A DNA stretch of 64,000 nt from Haemaphysalis longicornis (taxonomy: Eukaryota; Arthropoda; Arachnida; Ixodida; Ixodidae), in contig CM023449.1 of NCBI GenBank assembly GCA_013339765.2, positions 205,245,422 to 205,309,421 of the forward strand, given 5' to 3'. A model generated the notes under the pieces. That model had not been told where the DNA came from and ran no database searches. It was given only the letters and a program-made list of their open reading frames with translations. The translations under genes were made by a program, and so were the position numbers. Below, piece after piece: positions 33,182 through 44,820 of this stretch. The stretch's first letter is position 1, and each line of letters starts with the position of its first letter.

Positions 33182-34527
33182 CAGTCAAAACTCGATTTAA
33201 TGAAGTTGAGGGTGATCGCAATTTATCGCGTTAAATCGAGAACTCCGGTAAATCGAGTTAGGCATTTCTTGGTCGCTTAATTCGGTACATTCAATTATAT
33301 ACTATGGCGGCATCCAGCAAGCTTATGTAGCGTTGTATTGTGAAGCATAAATGCTCCGAAAATGAAATTACAGTCCGCGCACATGCAAAGAGACCACGAA
33401 AATTGTTGCCCTAACAAGAATGGCCCCTGGGGACTACAAATTTATTTCCCACCAAAGAAGGCGGTGATGTTTGTTTGCGTGCACTTTGTAAGCAACGGCC
33501 GTGTGGATTTCTCCTAAGTCTGTAGTGCGTTCATTGCGTCTTCTGCTTCCTCCTGCGTTCTGGCATACATTCGCAGCAGATATAGGGAATCCATCACTTG
33601 ACCCAGTGTTGGCACGGGAGCTTCGATACCTTAACGTCTTCGTCAGCGTCTTCAGCCGTCACTTCAGCGCTTTCTTGCATGACTAGTTCCCCAACGAAGT
33701 GGCGTGGAGGACGTCGTCTTTCCCTTTCAGTTTGTAGTAAGAGTACTGGCTGGAATGCGATGTGCTGCAGCCATGTCATATTTCTTTTGCACAATGGTTA
33801 CTGTACGAATTGTCTGCTTTCTCGTCCAAAGTAAGCTTTTTCTTTTCTTGGCTTTCTTTTCTTTTCTTTTCTTTTCTTGTCTGACACCCTCGTCACAAGG
33901 TTTAGCGGTGCACTTGCTTGCGCACACAACTTCTGCGCACACAAGTAGCAGTGCTAGATGGACTGTAGGCTTAACAACTCGAGCTTCACAAAACCAAAAG
34001 GAGTTCTAACAGACAACGGTGTGAAAGAAACGTGAAAACACGGGAACTACCTGGAGAACAATGGTGAATGAACCACACAAAGCACGCCATGAAAAAAGCG
34101 ACCACCAAAGAGTGAATGATGATGGTTATGATTGGATTGGAGCAGTGCCAGTGCCATCTATGACGTGTGAACGAGACTTTTTTTTTTTTTACCGCTGGCG
34201 CGATCTGACGAATTCAACTCAAAATTACAACTCCTGTTTTGTGCCGTGCAGTTTTGTAAAAGCGAAACAGAGGTGCTTAACAAGTTGTCTTTGGCATGCG
34301 ATGAATCAATTTTGAGCCGTTCTCTACAAAATAGACCAAAAATTGTCACTTTCTAGTTTTTTTTTTTTTTTTTGAGAAAATGCAGCTCAACAAGGACAGA
34401 TCGTAATATTGGTTTCGTTATTTCGAGTTAGTCAAAGCATTGTGCTCTATTTACGTGGGGGGGGGGGGGGAAGGGGGTCAAGATACCTTCGTTAAATTGG
34501 GGCTTTTGTTAAATCGAGTTTTGACTC
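33182..34527. mobile_element. pogo/Tigger-like element, second family (CAGTCAAAACTCGATTTAA)
   Basis: The left end CAGTCAAAACTCGATTTAA and the right end TTAAATCGAGTTTTGACTC are inverted, flanked by TA (33180-33181 and 34528-34529). The interior has no intact frame. A minus-strand stretch near 33594-33794 is acidic (SAEVTAEDADED), which might be a transposase C-terminal remnant. It also contains a TTTTC repeat and homopolymer runs (T at 34180 and 34361, G near 34460). Confidence 0.85.
33836..33881. repeat. (TTTTC)n microsatellite
   Basis: About six units of CTTTT with one interruption, inside the pogo/Tigger-like element. Confidence 0.9.
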
Positions 34528-34529
34528 TA

Positions 34530-35430
34530 CCTGCAAGGATTCAAAGTTCTCACTGAATTAAAAGACGAAATGACATGATGCACCATGTGTCTTTCGGCTG
34601 CAACGCTTTAAATCCTTGCAAATATGATTGCGCGGAAAGGAGCTGTCACAGGTTGCAAAAAAGAAAAAGTTCCGAGTCTACAGAGGGAGGCAAACGTGCG
34701 TGATTGGGGCTACACAATAAATTTATTTTTTGCGCTATAATGAGCAGCACATGGCAAAAACCAAATATTGCAATTAAAAGCACGCACTGTACATTACAAA
34801 ACTTTTTGTGTATCAACCTGTGCACAGGGTAGTGCATATTTGGAAGCAGATGGTTAAAGCACAGCTACTGAGTTGCTGATCAGACGAAATCAGGCTTTAA
34901 GTTCAGAGAGTCTTGTACAATGATAGCTAATGGATTAAGGACGGAAAGTTGGGCTAGTTGGCTAGATGATACTGGGTACATTTTACTAGTAGCACAAAAG
35001 ATGGACCACAAGAGTAAGAAAATCACGGGACGAATGGTAGACATCAACTGAGTTTATTAATGGAGGCTCACAAAAGGAGCTAATGGAGGGTCACAACAGG
35101 GTACGTTTTGTTTGATCACTTTTCTGTCAGCTAAATTTTCTCCCTTTCCCTGCTGGGCATGTTGCTTTCTTCGGTGCTTTTACAATTGCAAATTGCACGC
35201 AATTGCTTATTTTTTTTCTCATGAAAAAAAATGCAGGCAGCGCAGAGTAAGAAAGTGAATCACTTCAAATGTCGCTCCCCACAAACTGCAGCCAAAAGCA
35301 GCAGAAACTGTACTACTGTTGACCAAAACCTGTTCAAGAAGGCTCGTGTAGACACCACACAAGCACTTTTGTTTGCTGTAAATTGTGTAACCTGTTCTTC
35401 GACAATTTGGAGCTGACTCGACAACATCGT
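34530..35430. other. Unassigned sequence
   Basis: No gene or terminal repeat recognised. Confidence 0.4.
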
Positions 35431-35434
35431 TTAA

Positions 35435-35690
35435 CTCTTTCGTTACGGCGGAAAAACGGCCGATTTTAGGTGCTTCTACAAAACGTTTTTTTTTCTCTTG
35501 AGCTACTGGACACACGTAGCCTTGCTAGGCACGAAAATGTAGCTTATAGATTGCTCTTCCAACCACAAAGCAGCAGTTTTGTTAAAGATACAATTACTTA
35601 CAATTTATTCGTCAAGTAATCAGAAAAAAGCCACCAAGAAAAGTATACAAAAAACACAAATCGGCACTTTTACCGAGACAAAAAATTATT
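35435..35690. mobile_element. piggyBac-like MITE, left end only
   Basis: TTAACTCTTTCGTTACGG at 35431 resembles the tip of the element at 25942-26949 (CTCTTTGCGTACCG). An interior segment near 35660 (CGGCACTTTTACCG) resembles that element's right end (CGGCACTTTTCCCCCGG), but the terminal bases and second TTAA are lost. Confidence 0.5.
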
Positions 35691-35871
35691 TCAGGTATTT
35701 TAAGATATACACATTGTTCCTACGTTCCTTGGCTATGATTCAATATATAAATCAACAGCGTACACCAAGCTTTGGATTTTTGAGGGCCCGTCAACCTAGT
35801 GCAACTGACGGCTGTGCCACGCCGCGAGGCACTCAAGGGTGACTGAGTCTTGTAAAATGTGCATCCAAGTA

Positions 35872-36493
35872 CCGTACTTACCCGATTCTAACGCACACTT
35901 TTTTTCCGGAAAAATAGGTCGAAAAATCGCATGCGCGTTAGAATCGGATACGAAATCGAAACCGAAACAGCGGAAATTTCGTCCCACCCATCGCCATCGC
36001 CATGTCAAGATGGCGCTAAACCTTTTAGCAACGATTTTTCGGACGCAGGAAGCATAGGCGCCTAGGCTTTTTTATCGGCGTTCACAGAAATCGTCAAATC
36101 ATTCCACTTGCGCGCTTGATAACAGCAATGCCAGTAGCGGCTCTCACGCGTTCAAAACGAGCGGTCGGCTGAAGCGTGCGCCTCTGGAGAAGCTCGCTGG
36201 ATGGGCGTGTGGGGCGTGGGCCACGATCCTATCGACCATGGTTGAACGGTTGAACCTTCGTTCAGAAGTGTGGCATCGCGAACGTGCTTGACGGCACCGA
36301 GGACGAGATGTTGTGGTCAGCGGAGAGCGACGAGGAGTGAGATGAGTGAGATTACTTCGGGAAATAAATACCCGTTTCTCTCGCATTCGTTTTTCTTGCT
36401 TAAACAGTTCCGTGCACGTTACAATCGGAGGTGCAAGTTTTTTCGGTTTTTTGTCAGGAAAATCGTGTGTGCGTTAGAATCGGGTAATTACGG
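35872..36493 (+). mobile_element. pogo/Tigger-like element, third family (CCGTACTTACCCGATTC)
   Basis: CCGTACTTACCCGATTCTAA and its partner TTAGAATCGGGTAATTACGG are inverted and flanked by TA (35870-35871 and 36494-36495). A second pair of CGTTAGAATCGG motifs lies inside each end. The element is 622 bp and keeps a piece of transposase coding sequence near its right end. Confidence 0.85.
36266..36340 (+). pseudogene. pogo-type transposase C-terminal remnant
   Basis: The frame reads KCGIANVLDGTEDEMLWSAE and ends SDEE before TGA (36338-36340). A Cys-Gly-Ile/Leu-x-Asn-x-Leu-Asp-Gly-x-Glu-Asp ending is familiar from pogo-like transposases. The catalytic region has been deleted from the element. 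Confidence 0.6.
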
Positions 36494-36495
36494 TA

Positions 36496-37232
36496 TACTC
36501 TTTTGTGTCCTAGCACAAAATCCTTATCAGTTCGGTGGTAAAAAACAAGAAAAAAAAATCGAGCGCTCTCGACAAGCGTTGCACCTGAACCCTGCAGCGC
36601 TAATCTGACACAAGGGACAGGTTATCTTGAAGGTGATAGCGCGATACGGCGCGGTGAATTTGGCAAAATATCCTGGCCGTACGTTCTCGAGACCCTAAAT
36701 ACAAAATCAAAACCGCAGTCGTCAGATAAGAAGCACGTTGTGTTTATAAATAGAGCGCGGAGTCACAACGAAATTACCTGCCAGCGCTTCTTGAAGTGCG
36801 AAGCACCTGAACCGGAGCTTCGTCGTCCTAACTGAAATCTGAAGATCTCCATCATTGCTTGACCCCTCACTGCTGCTGGAATCAGAAAAAATCGACAGCA
36901 GGAGCTGCCGAAGTGCTTGCTACAGCAGTCCGACTGTGCGGAGCGCGGCGCGAACCCGACGCCATTTTTCCTCCTCCTCCCCTCTACCGTCGGTTCAAAT
37001 TTCTCTTGCTCACCGCCACCACACGTGACACATAAACAAACGAAACCGAAATTGAAATAGAAGTTGCCAATGAACACACCAGATGGCGATAGTTGTCTGT
37101 GGAGCGCGGGTTTCAGATTTTGCGGGAGATTTAAAATCATCGGACGCCGGCTTCCGATTGCCTATGGCGCCGTCGTGAAGAGTTAATAGGCTGGTCTCAC
37201 TGTCAGCATCTGTGATCGCGGCATCAATTTGT
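36496..37232. other. Unassigned sequence
   Basis: No gene or terminal repeat recognised. Confidence 0.4.
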
Positions 37233-37236
37233 TTAA

Positions 37237-38037
37237 AGGGACCCTGCAACTCTCTTTACCAGTGCACGTAAACCTGCGCGACGTTTAGATTACACTGCCA
37301 GGAATACCTGAGCCAAATATTTCGCGTGCACGTGAAGTTGTGAGCACGCAAATCGCTGTGAAAGACTCGGAAAAACCAACCGCACTCTCTTCACTTTTCC
37401 TTGCTATGCACACCTGGCATGGCCTAAATGACATCATTGCTGCCATTGCTGTCGTATTTCCTGTCACTTTTCAACTTTGCGGCTTATTTCTCGCATTTCC
37501 TGTGACAATTCGCCGTCGTCGGCGCTGTGTACCAGCCTGTTCTATGCCTGAGCCTGTATGCGCAGTTTTGGCATTTCTTTTGTGTTTTGAGTGTGCGTCT
37601 AGTTTGTGTGACGAACTCAATACTCCCCTTTTAGGGAGACCACTCGACAACGAACATTTATTGCTTCAAAAACGCCCTACCAGCCTGAGCGCAGACTTGC
37701 AAGCAGGCAGCCATGCCTGCTTTTTTGTGGCCCCAGACCGGAAATAGACCCCTCCATGTTGCAGTGAAATGGAGAAAACTCCCCGGCCTGTGATATATCG
37801 AAGGCCGCTGAAGAGAACGCCGCAAGCTGCCCCCCTCTCCGGGAGAGAGCATGCAGCTTTCGTCGCGTTGTCCGGGGTCGAGTTGAGAGGGAATGATTAC
37901 GCACGATTTCTCATTGCACATAGTTTCGGGGATAGTGAATGGATTTTTATGATTTTTGCGGGTGGAGATTGCTGGTACAATAGACTTGACCCCAAAGAAC
38001 ATTCCGAGTAGTTAATAGTAAGTGCTGCAGGGTCCCT
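37237..38037. mobile_element. TTAA-flanked MITE (AGGGACCCTGCA family)
   Basis: The ends AGGGACCCTGCA and TGCAGGGTCCCT are inverted and flanked by TTAA (37233-37236 and 38038-38041). Total length 801 bp. Open frames inside (37340-37747 and others) show no transposase motif. Confidence 0.85.
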
Positions 38038-38041
38038 TTAA

Positions 38042-38940
38042 CCGGCTGGCGAGCCATCAAACTTTTTCGGGTTGGTGTTTGGTCTCGGGATCGGTTTGTT
38101 GCTCTGTAGTGTCAATGCATCGCCATTGACAACAGATTCATCTACACGGACGATGTCAGTGGCCTCGGAATGCTTTTCACACACACACACCTACACTTGC
38201 AGCGAAAGTGGAAGTTGTCTGTTCCTTGTCGCAGAACAGCCTTATTCCATTTCTAGTGCTGCCCTCCATCGCTGGGAAAATTCTTTTGTTGTGACCTTGC
38301 ACCCGAGGCGCCAGCCCGGGACACAACACAGGCTTGGCATTGTCCTTTGCACGCACTAATTAAGTCACATAATTATAAATAGCATGAGAAGTTCGTTGCA
38401 TGACCTTTCCGCACCAAACACTCCCAACTGACCGCATCCTCGTCGCGCGCTGCCGCACGGCAGCCAAGGACAGCATACGAAGCTCACCCATAGAGTTACA
38501 GAGCAGTTTGGGACCAGTGAAGCATTAAAGGCCTGTGCCCAAATGGCGAATACAGCGAACTCGCGTTATGCTGTTTTGGACGTACAAGTGTGCATTTGTG
38601 GCATAGGGTCCCTGGATAGGAACGCTGCAGGGGAAGCAGGAGGCAAACGGCAGTCTTCCGGAGACTAGCGTTGAGACGGTGCCAATGAGTGCAGGAGTGC
38701 TCAAGGCATCTCAACACCGACTCTGATGCCGCTTAACGAGGCCGAGAAGACATTGGTTCATTAAAAAAGACGCCTTTGTCCCAATAACAATGATACGAAT
38801 TTTACCTTGAATTTCAAAAAAAAATTGAGAGGTTTAAGAAAACGGGGGAGGCAGTGGCGACTCCCCACAACTTTCCTGTGATATCTCTTTGACAGCACAG
38901 ATTCTTGTTTTTTGTGATTGATGGCCACCGACCGATGCCA
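38042..38940. other. Unassigned sequence before the assembly gap
   Basis: A short CA run lies near 38180. Nothing else recognised. Confidence 0.4.
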
Positions 38941-39040
38941 NNNNNNNNNNNNNNNNNNNNNNNNNNNNNNNNNNNNNNNNNNNNNNNNNNNNNNNNNNNN
39001 NNNNNNNNNNNNNNNNNNNNNNNNNNNNNNNNNNNNNNNN
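38941..39040. other. Assembly gap of 100 N
   Basis: Exactly 100 unknown bases, a conventional placeholder, so the true distance across it is unknown. Confidence 1.
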
Positions 39041-39540
39041 GCTGCAGTCTTGTCACCAGACTGTCAAAGCCTGTGCGTATTGCTTTCAAAGCGGTTTCAG
39101 CCGTACCTTTATTACAGCAAAAAGATTTCCCTTAAGAATAGTATCGCAAACAGTGATGGAGATTCTATGTGCTTCCAATTATATTTTCACTCGAACTGGC
39201 GCTCTTTGCCCCAGTTGGACTTGCCCCATTAACATCCCACCATCACATCATTCGAACTAACATAAGACTTGCATTCCTATATATAGGAGATAAGAACACT
39301 GCGCGAAGACTGAGTAAACGCCCGCATAGGAGGAGGAGTGCCTTTAAAAGTCAGCCTGGCAGCGAGCTCGGCTTGCTACTCCACATGAATATGAGAGGTG
39401 CGAAAGTGAAAGGAAGCGAAGACACAAAAACTCACACAGACACCACAAACGCAAATAAGCACACAATCTGACAGACGCAGGATCACGCACACAGTACACA
39501 GACAGAAGTAAAGTTAAGGCAAACGTTCACAGGGTTTCGT
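39041..39540. other. Probable retrotransposon 3' untranslated region in part
   Basis: It lies beyond the stop of the minus-strand retrotransposon. No poly(A) or repeat tail could be placed with confidence, so the 3' end of the element is uncertain. Confidence 0.35.
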
Positions 39541-42500
39541 TCAGGCCGGAGTCACGGAGAAATGACACCAAGGCCCGTGTACTCCGTGTTGCCGCAGCAA
39601 TTGAGTGCCATGGACCAATGGCGCGTCGCAAAGCTTCAGTGGTGCATCAGCACGCAGCCCCAAGTTGTCTTCAAGGTTAGCCGCGGGGTCATAACGGGGA
39701 CACACACACAGTACATGTTCTATGTCCTCACGAACGTTGCATACGTGACAGTGAGGGGAGGCAACTCGGCGCGTCTTGTGCAAGTAGTGACGGGTAAAAG
39801 CGACGTTGAGGCAAATTCGGCGAGCAACTGCTTCGCCGCGATTTCTCAGGCCACACGGCATTCGGAAAGTGCAGGCGGAATCAATTCTGTACAATGGCTG
39901 GACATTTTTCGTTCCGTCCGTCCATATTGAGAGTTGTAACTGCCGCGCCATGGAGTACGCAAGTGTCACGTCGAGAGAAAGGAATCGGGATGATGACACT
40001 AGATTGGGTGTGGGCTGCGCAAGCTGTTTCGTCGGCCACCATATTCCCATTTACGCCACAACATCCAGGTAGCCACTGTAACACTACCTCGTGAAGCAAG
40101 CTGGTAGCCTGTGTATGCAGGGTGTGTATTTCGTGGGCCGGTTTTTCGCGCGGAAATGATGCTAGTTGTTGAAGCGCCGCCCGTGAATCTGTGAAAATCA
40201 CCCTCACAGAAGCTTCTTGCCCAAGATTGTACTGCAAAGCGGAGCACAAGGCAGCAAGTTCTGAGGTCTTCGACGTTGTTTTGTGGCTTAACCTGGCCGA
40301 AATTGTGGTGCGCGTTGATGGAACCCAGATTCCGACAGCAGATGATGTGGCCGTCACCGACCCATCAGTGTAGATATGCTTGTGGTTAGGGTAGCGATTC
40401 CACATGTGATCTAGAGTGACGTACTTTAGGGCTGGAATTGGCAACCTTGATTTACTGCTGATGCCCTGTATTGTGGTGACGATTCGCCAGGGGGAGTACA
40501 ACCAGGGCGGGAGATGAAGCGGCCCAGGGCACTTCTGACACAAGGGTGGTAGAGTGTCTTGTACCTCTGAGGCAGACCCAGAACTCAGCGGAAGTCGCCA
40601 GCCGCAGATGTAGGCGAAGCTGCTCCTCTTTCACCAACACACTGGGTAAGAAGCGCCTAGACTCTCGTGTGGTCCTCAGCGTAGAAGTTGTCTTCGGAAG
40701 ACCAAGACAGAACCACACAGCTCGGGCCTGCATACTTTCTAACAGCCTTGTATTGGTCTTGGAAAGAGTGCCGAGTACTGGGAGGCTGTATCGGAGCAGT
40801 CCTTCGCAGAGGGCTGTGTAGACACTTAGGAGGGGCCCAACAGAACAGCCTCCTGAGCCGCTGTTGAGCATGCGTAGCACGTGATCAAAGGAGCCCAGCT
40901 CAGGAAACGAACGGAGGGGACCACGTCAGCGACCTGTCAAGTGTTACGCCCAGGAATCGGTGAGAGTTCACGAAGGGTATCGGACCCCTGCCGCTGAACG
41001 ATGATAGCGGGAGACAACACGCCTGGTGAAGGCTATTGCTGCACATTTTCTAGCCGACATTTTGAGGCGGCGTCTTCTCAAGAAGTACGTTATTGAATTG
41101 ATTACTTTTTGAGGGTGAGCTCGTAAACTCGCCTGTTGCGGGCAGAGCTGCAGATGCAGATATTATCACCATAGAGCAATATTTCAACAGTGTGTGGCAT
41201 GCACTTCATGAGGCTGATAAATCGGGTTGGGCTTAAAATGCCGCCCTGTGGTACACCTCGCGTGACATTGTGAGGGGCTGTTTCGCCGTCATTCGTGGAC
41301 ATAAAGACGGATCTGTCAGACGGATAATCGGATAGCGACGCATGCATGCGACCTCCGATACCTACCAACTCCAATATAGATCTTTTTGCCTCATGTGCCA
41401 CACAGCCAAAGGCTGCCTTAATGTCAATGAACACTGCTAGAGTGATGCGACGCTGGGCTGTCGCACTCTTTATGTCATTGATAAGGGAAAGCACGTTGTC
41501 GATGCTGCTGGGAGATTGTCTGAAACCAGTCATCTATGGGGCATACACGTTCCGCTTTGTCAAGTCCCAGTCAAGGCGAACAAGGGCTATTTTCTCCATC
41601 AGCTTCCCCACGCAGCTCAGGAGTGCGATGGGCCAGTAAGACTCAATTTCCGTAGGGATTTTGTCGGGCTTGAGCACAGGAACAAGGCGACTGCGCTTCC
41701 AGCCCGGTTAGAGGCGGCCCGTTTCCCAGCTGTGGTTGTTGCCGAGAAGGAAGCGCTGAGCTTTGTCTCTAAGGTGCGACAAAGCTGCATAGCTTATTCC
41801 ATCAGGGCCCGAGGCAGAAGCCTTGTTTACGGGAGACAAGGCAGCAAGTAGTTCTGCCATTGTGATTGCCTTGCTCATGACGGTCACATTTGCAGAGGGC
41901 AAAGAGACAGGTGTCAGGTTGGCAGGTAAGACTGGAGCCGACAAGGCTGTGACCTTGGCGCAGAAATCTTGAGCGACGTGTAGATCACGGCGGTTCTGTC
42001 GCAAAGCGATAGAGTAGAAACGGTGCATAGCAGTAGGCGGTGCCCGTAGGCTGCGTACTAAGCTCCAAATCGTCGTTAGAGATTTTCTCGGGTCTAATTT
42101 TGAGCAGAACGACTGCCATTCCCGCTGAGCCAATTTCTTCATATATCGCAGTACGTGCCGCTGTGCGCGTCTATCGGTTTGTATATCTTCGGATGCACTG
42201 CGACGCACCGCGCGGAGCCTTTGGTACTCTACGTCGGCCACAGAGAACCTCGAGGGTAGACGGAAAAACTTCGTGCAGGACCCTCTCGCCCGTGTCATGG
42301 CGTCTATTAGGTCGCGATTCGAAATTTCCATCAAGCTCCTAAATAAGAGCAGAATATAGAGACCAATCCGTGCTACAAATCCTCGATTGAAGGGCCCTCC
42401 ACATAGACCATCCAGCAAGAGATATGTAGGCAGGTGATCGCTCCCATGTGACTCGATGTCGACGTACCACGGGGCCTTGCGTGACAGCCCGAGGGAGACC

Positions 42501-43105
42501 ATAGTGACATCGAGTGTACTCGATACTGCACCTCGGGTAAACGTGGGTTCACCGGTATTAATGACAGTCAAGCCGTTACGGAAGCCACATCGAAAAGGAG
42601 CCTCCCTCTAACTCTGGTCTTAATGCTGCTCCAGGAGGGATGGTGCGCGTTAAAATCTCCGTTAACACGTGCGGTGCCGGTGTCGAGTGTACGATGTGCT
42701 GGAGACGATCCACGTTAAATGCGGCATCAGGTGGAATGTATGCCGGGATAAGGGTAAACTGCTGAGCATAACTTTTAATAGACCTGCGACATACTCGTTC
42801 GTGTCGCCTGGAGGCAAGGTATGCTCCGTGTACGTCAGGTCGTTCCTGATCGCGAGCAGAACTCTTGAAAAAGCCTCACCTGTTCTAGACTGCAGAACAT
42901 TGTAGCCAGAGAGCCGAATGTTTGCGCGTAACCGTGTCTTTATTGCGATGATTGGAAAGCGGTGCTGCTGTATGAACCGTTGGAAGTCCGAAAGGCCGCT
43001 GCGAAGACCGCAGGTGTTCCTTGAAACACAGTGGCCTTGTTTCGTATTTGCAGAGTTTTTGGCGCGACAGCTCCTATCGCCATTGCGTGAGGAGAGGCAA
43101 TACAA
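39541..43105 (-). pseudogene. Retrotransposon ORF2: endonuclease, reverse transcriptase, RNase H
   Basis: From 43105: CGLRSGLSDFQRFIQQHRFP (endonuclease start), then GSDHLPTYLLL (endonuclease catalytic His, about 42435). Reverse transcriptase blocks follow: VFIDIKAAFG (41430), GVPQGGILSP (41245) and LLYGDNICI (41160). RNase H: IYTDGS (40375), SELAAL (about 40262), FTDSRAAL (about 40200) and WLPGCCGVNGNMVAD (about 40090). The end has CHVCNVREDIEHVLCVCPRY. Several catalytic positions differ from the family: YxDD is YGDN, the RNase H PGH is PGC, and QETR near the endonuclease start has become IKTR. Frame breaks at about 42600, 41700, 41100-40880 and 40500-39900. Confidence 0.88.
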
Positions 43106-44820
43106 AGTCAGTGACTGTGCCTATGCCCTTGGCCACCGGAGTTGAGAGCGAAGCCAGGAAAACTCGAATGGCCTCCACAACTGAAACGATGAGCGTACAG
43201 ATGTTCCCAGAGTTTTGGTGAACACGGCGCCTGGGCCTCTTTTGGTTTGCCTGCTGACCGGAGGACCCCGCTGGCGCTGTCACACTCGACGACGCAGCTG
43301 CAGGCGCTGTCACGCTTGAGGACGCAGCTGTAGCTGTAGGAAACGACTCCGGCGTCTCCATTCATGCCAACTCGGATGACGGCGTGGGTGTCGCTGTAGT
43401 GGTCGTCGCAGGTTTCACGGGTCCGCAAGCAGGTAGGGGCGGGAAGTCATTGCCGAAGCTTGCATCTAAAGTGTTGGAGGCTGGCGGTTGCCTTTTCGCG
43501 ACCTTCTGGGTTTCCGAAAAGGACTTTTTCCAAGCAGCACATTTCCCCCTCTGCCCATGCAGGGTCGCCTTCGCTGACTTTTAGTCAATGTTTTTGTCAC
43601 CCTTAAGCTTGTGTATGGCCTTCTCTTTTCGAAGGACCTTAAGCTTGTGTATGGCCTTCTCTTTCCGAAGGACCGGACAGCGGGCAAACGTCGACTCGTG
43701 ACTGTTCCCACAGTTGGGGCACCGAAGATTATCAGCGTCACACGCAGAACTTTCGTAACTGCCACCGAACCGAGCACAGCGGCTCGGAATTCTACACATG
43801 GTTACCACGTGGCCAAAACGCTGCCACTTTGTGCATTGCCTTGGCGTCTCAACATAAGGATATACGCGGTAGCGCGTGTAGCCTAGGAAATCGTGCTCAG
43901 GCGCTGTTTCAGTAGCAAATACAATCCGCACGCTCTTGGATAACTTGCCTAGACGACACACAGATTTCACAGGTATTTTCTGACGCACCGCTACGAGGAT
44001 TTCAGGGCCCGACAGATGAACTGGAACATCCATGATCCACGACCGCTCGATGGAAACTAGGTCCCATCGAGCGCCCGTGCCTGATCACTCCTGCCCCGCA
44101 CTCACTCGAGCGAGGCTCATACGCCTGGATAGGTATGCCCTGAATGGTTTTTATTTTCAGGAGACGTGCAGTAGCGTCAGCGTTGCGCGTGTCCACTGCT
44201 AGAAGGTTCAGTCGATAGTTTGGCCTGACTCGAAGGACTCCATCTGGAGCCACAGACTCAAGGCCACTTTTCAGAGCGAGCGAGTTGAAATGGGTAATGA
44301 CGCTCTCCACCTTTGCGGGTTTGAGAATTACTACACGCCCGTGTTTCGGAAATTTCATGATAGGCTGGCGGCTGAGAGTCAGATACTGTCTCTTAGAGCC
44401 ACGTCGCGTTTAGGAGGCATCACGGTGTGGAAATTTTCTTGTTCTTCCGTACTCGTCGAGGTTTTTCGAGTATAAATAATTGTGGCAGAGGTTGCATCTA
44501 TCATGGCTGAGAAGGCATCCTCATCGTCCGGCAGCGGTTGATTAGACGGGCAAGAAGATGAGAGGGGACTTGCCTGACCAGCTGGTATCGGCGACGATTC
44601 CAATGAGGAGGCATTACGTCTTCAGAGGCGTTAGGAGCGTGTTCAGAAGCCATGTCGGAGGTTGCCTGATGAGTGGGGTTCATCTCCAAGTGACGGGGAG
44701 CAGCCCCCGGAACGGGAGCAGAGGGGTGACACCCAAGGGTAGCACCCGGAAGCAGACTAGGGGGCGAGCCCGGTGGCAGCCCTGGCTGGGCTGCGCCCGC
44801 CGCAGGAAGCATATCCTTGG
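43074..44820 (-). pseudogene. Retrotransposon ORF1 (gag-like, zinc knuckles)
   Basis: The N-terminal part (44812-44501) is rich in Pro and Ser. A segment starting MKFPKHGRVVILKPAKVESV (44358) is followed by PVHLSGPEILVAV (44024) and zinc-knuckle remnants: CTKWQRFGHVVTMC (second Cys lost), CARFGGSYESSAC (damaged) and CPNCGNSHESTFARC (intact). The tail reads GQQANQKRPRRRVHQNSG. ORF1 proteins of this type bind the element RNA and carry it to the target. A 12-residue block VLRKEKAIHKLK is tandemly repeated near 43612-43680. Frame breaks near 44360, 44020 and 43470. Confidence 0.8.
43611..43682. repeat. 36 bp tandem duplication inside ORF1
   Basis: AAGCTTGTGTATGGCCTTCT with the following TTTCGAAGGACC is present twice in a row, differing at one base. 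It is in frame (12 residues) and lies in a basic Lys-rich segment after the last zinc knuckle. Confidence 0.9.

Larger units (their letters stand above)
39541..44820 (-). mobile_element. Near full-length non-LTR retrotransposon, I-superfamily type, inactive
   Basis: Read on the minus strand, a Pro-rich then zinc-knuckle ORF1 (about 44820-43074) is followed by an ORF2 with endonuclease, reverse transcriptase, RNase H and a terminal Cys/His motif (43105-39541). This order is that of I-like elements with an apurinic-type endonuclease. Many frame breaks and lost catalytic residues show it is old. The 5' boundary may extend beyond 44820 toward 45180. Confidence 0.88.

Noticed and set aside
39908..39930. 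Candidate last SEC11 exon (TTCGTTCCGTCC)
   Set aside because: The translated sequence does not continue as the conserved SEC11 C terminus, and the stretch is the complement of retrotransposon ORF2.
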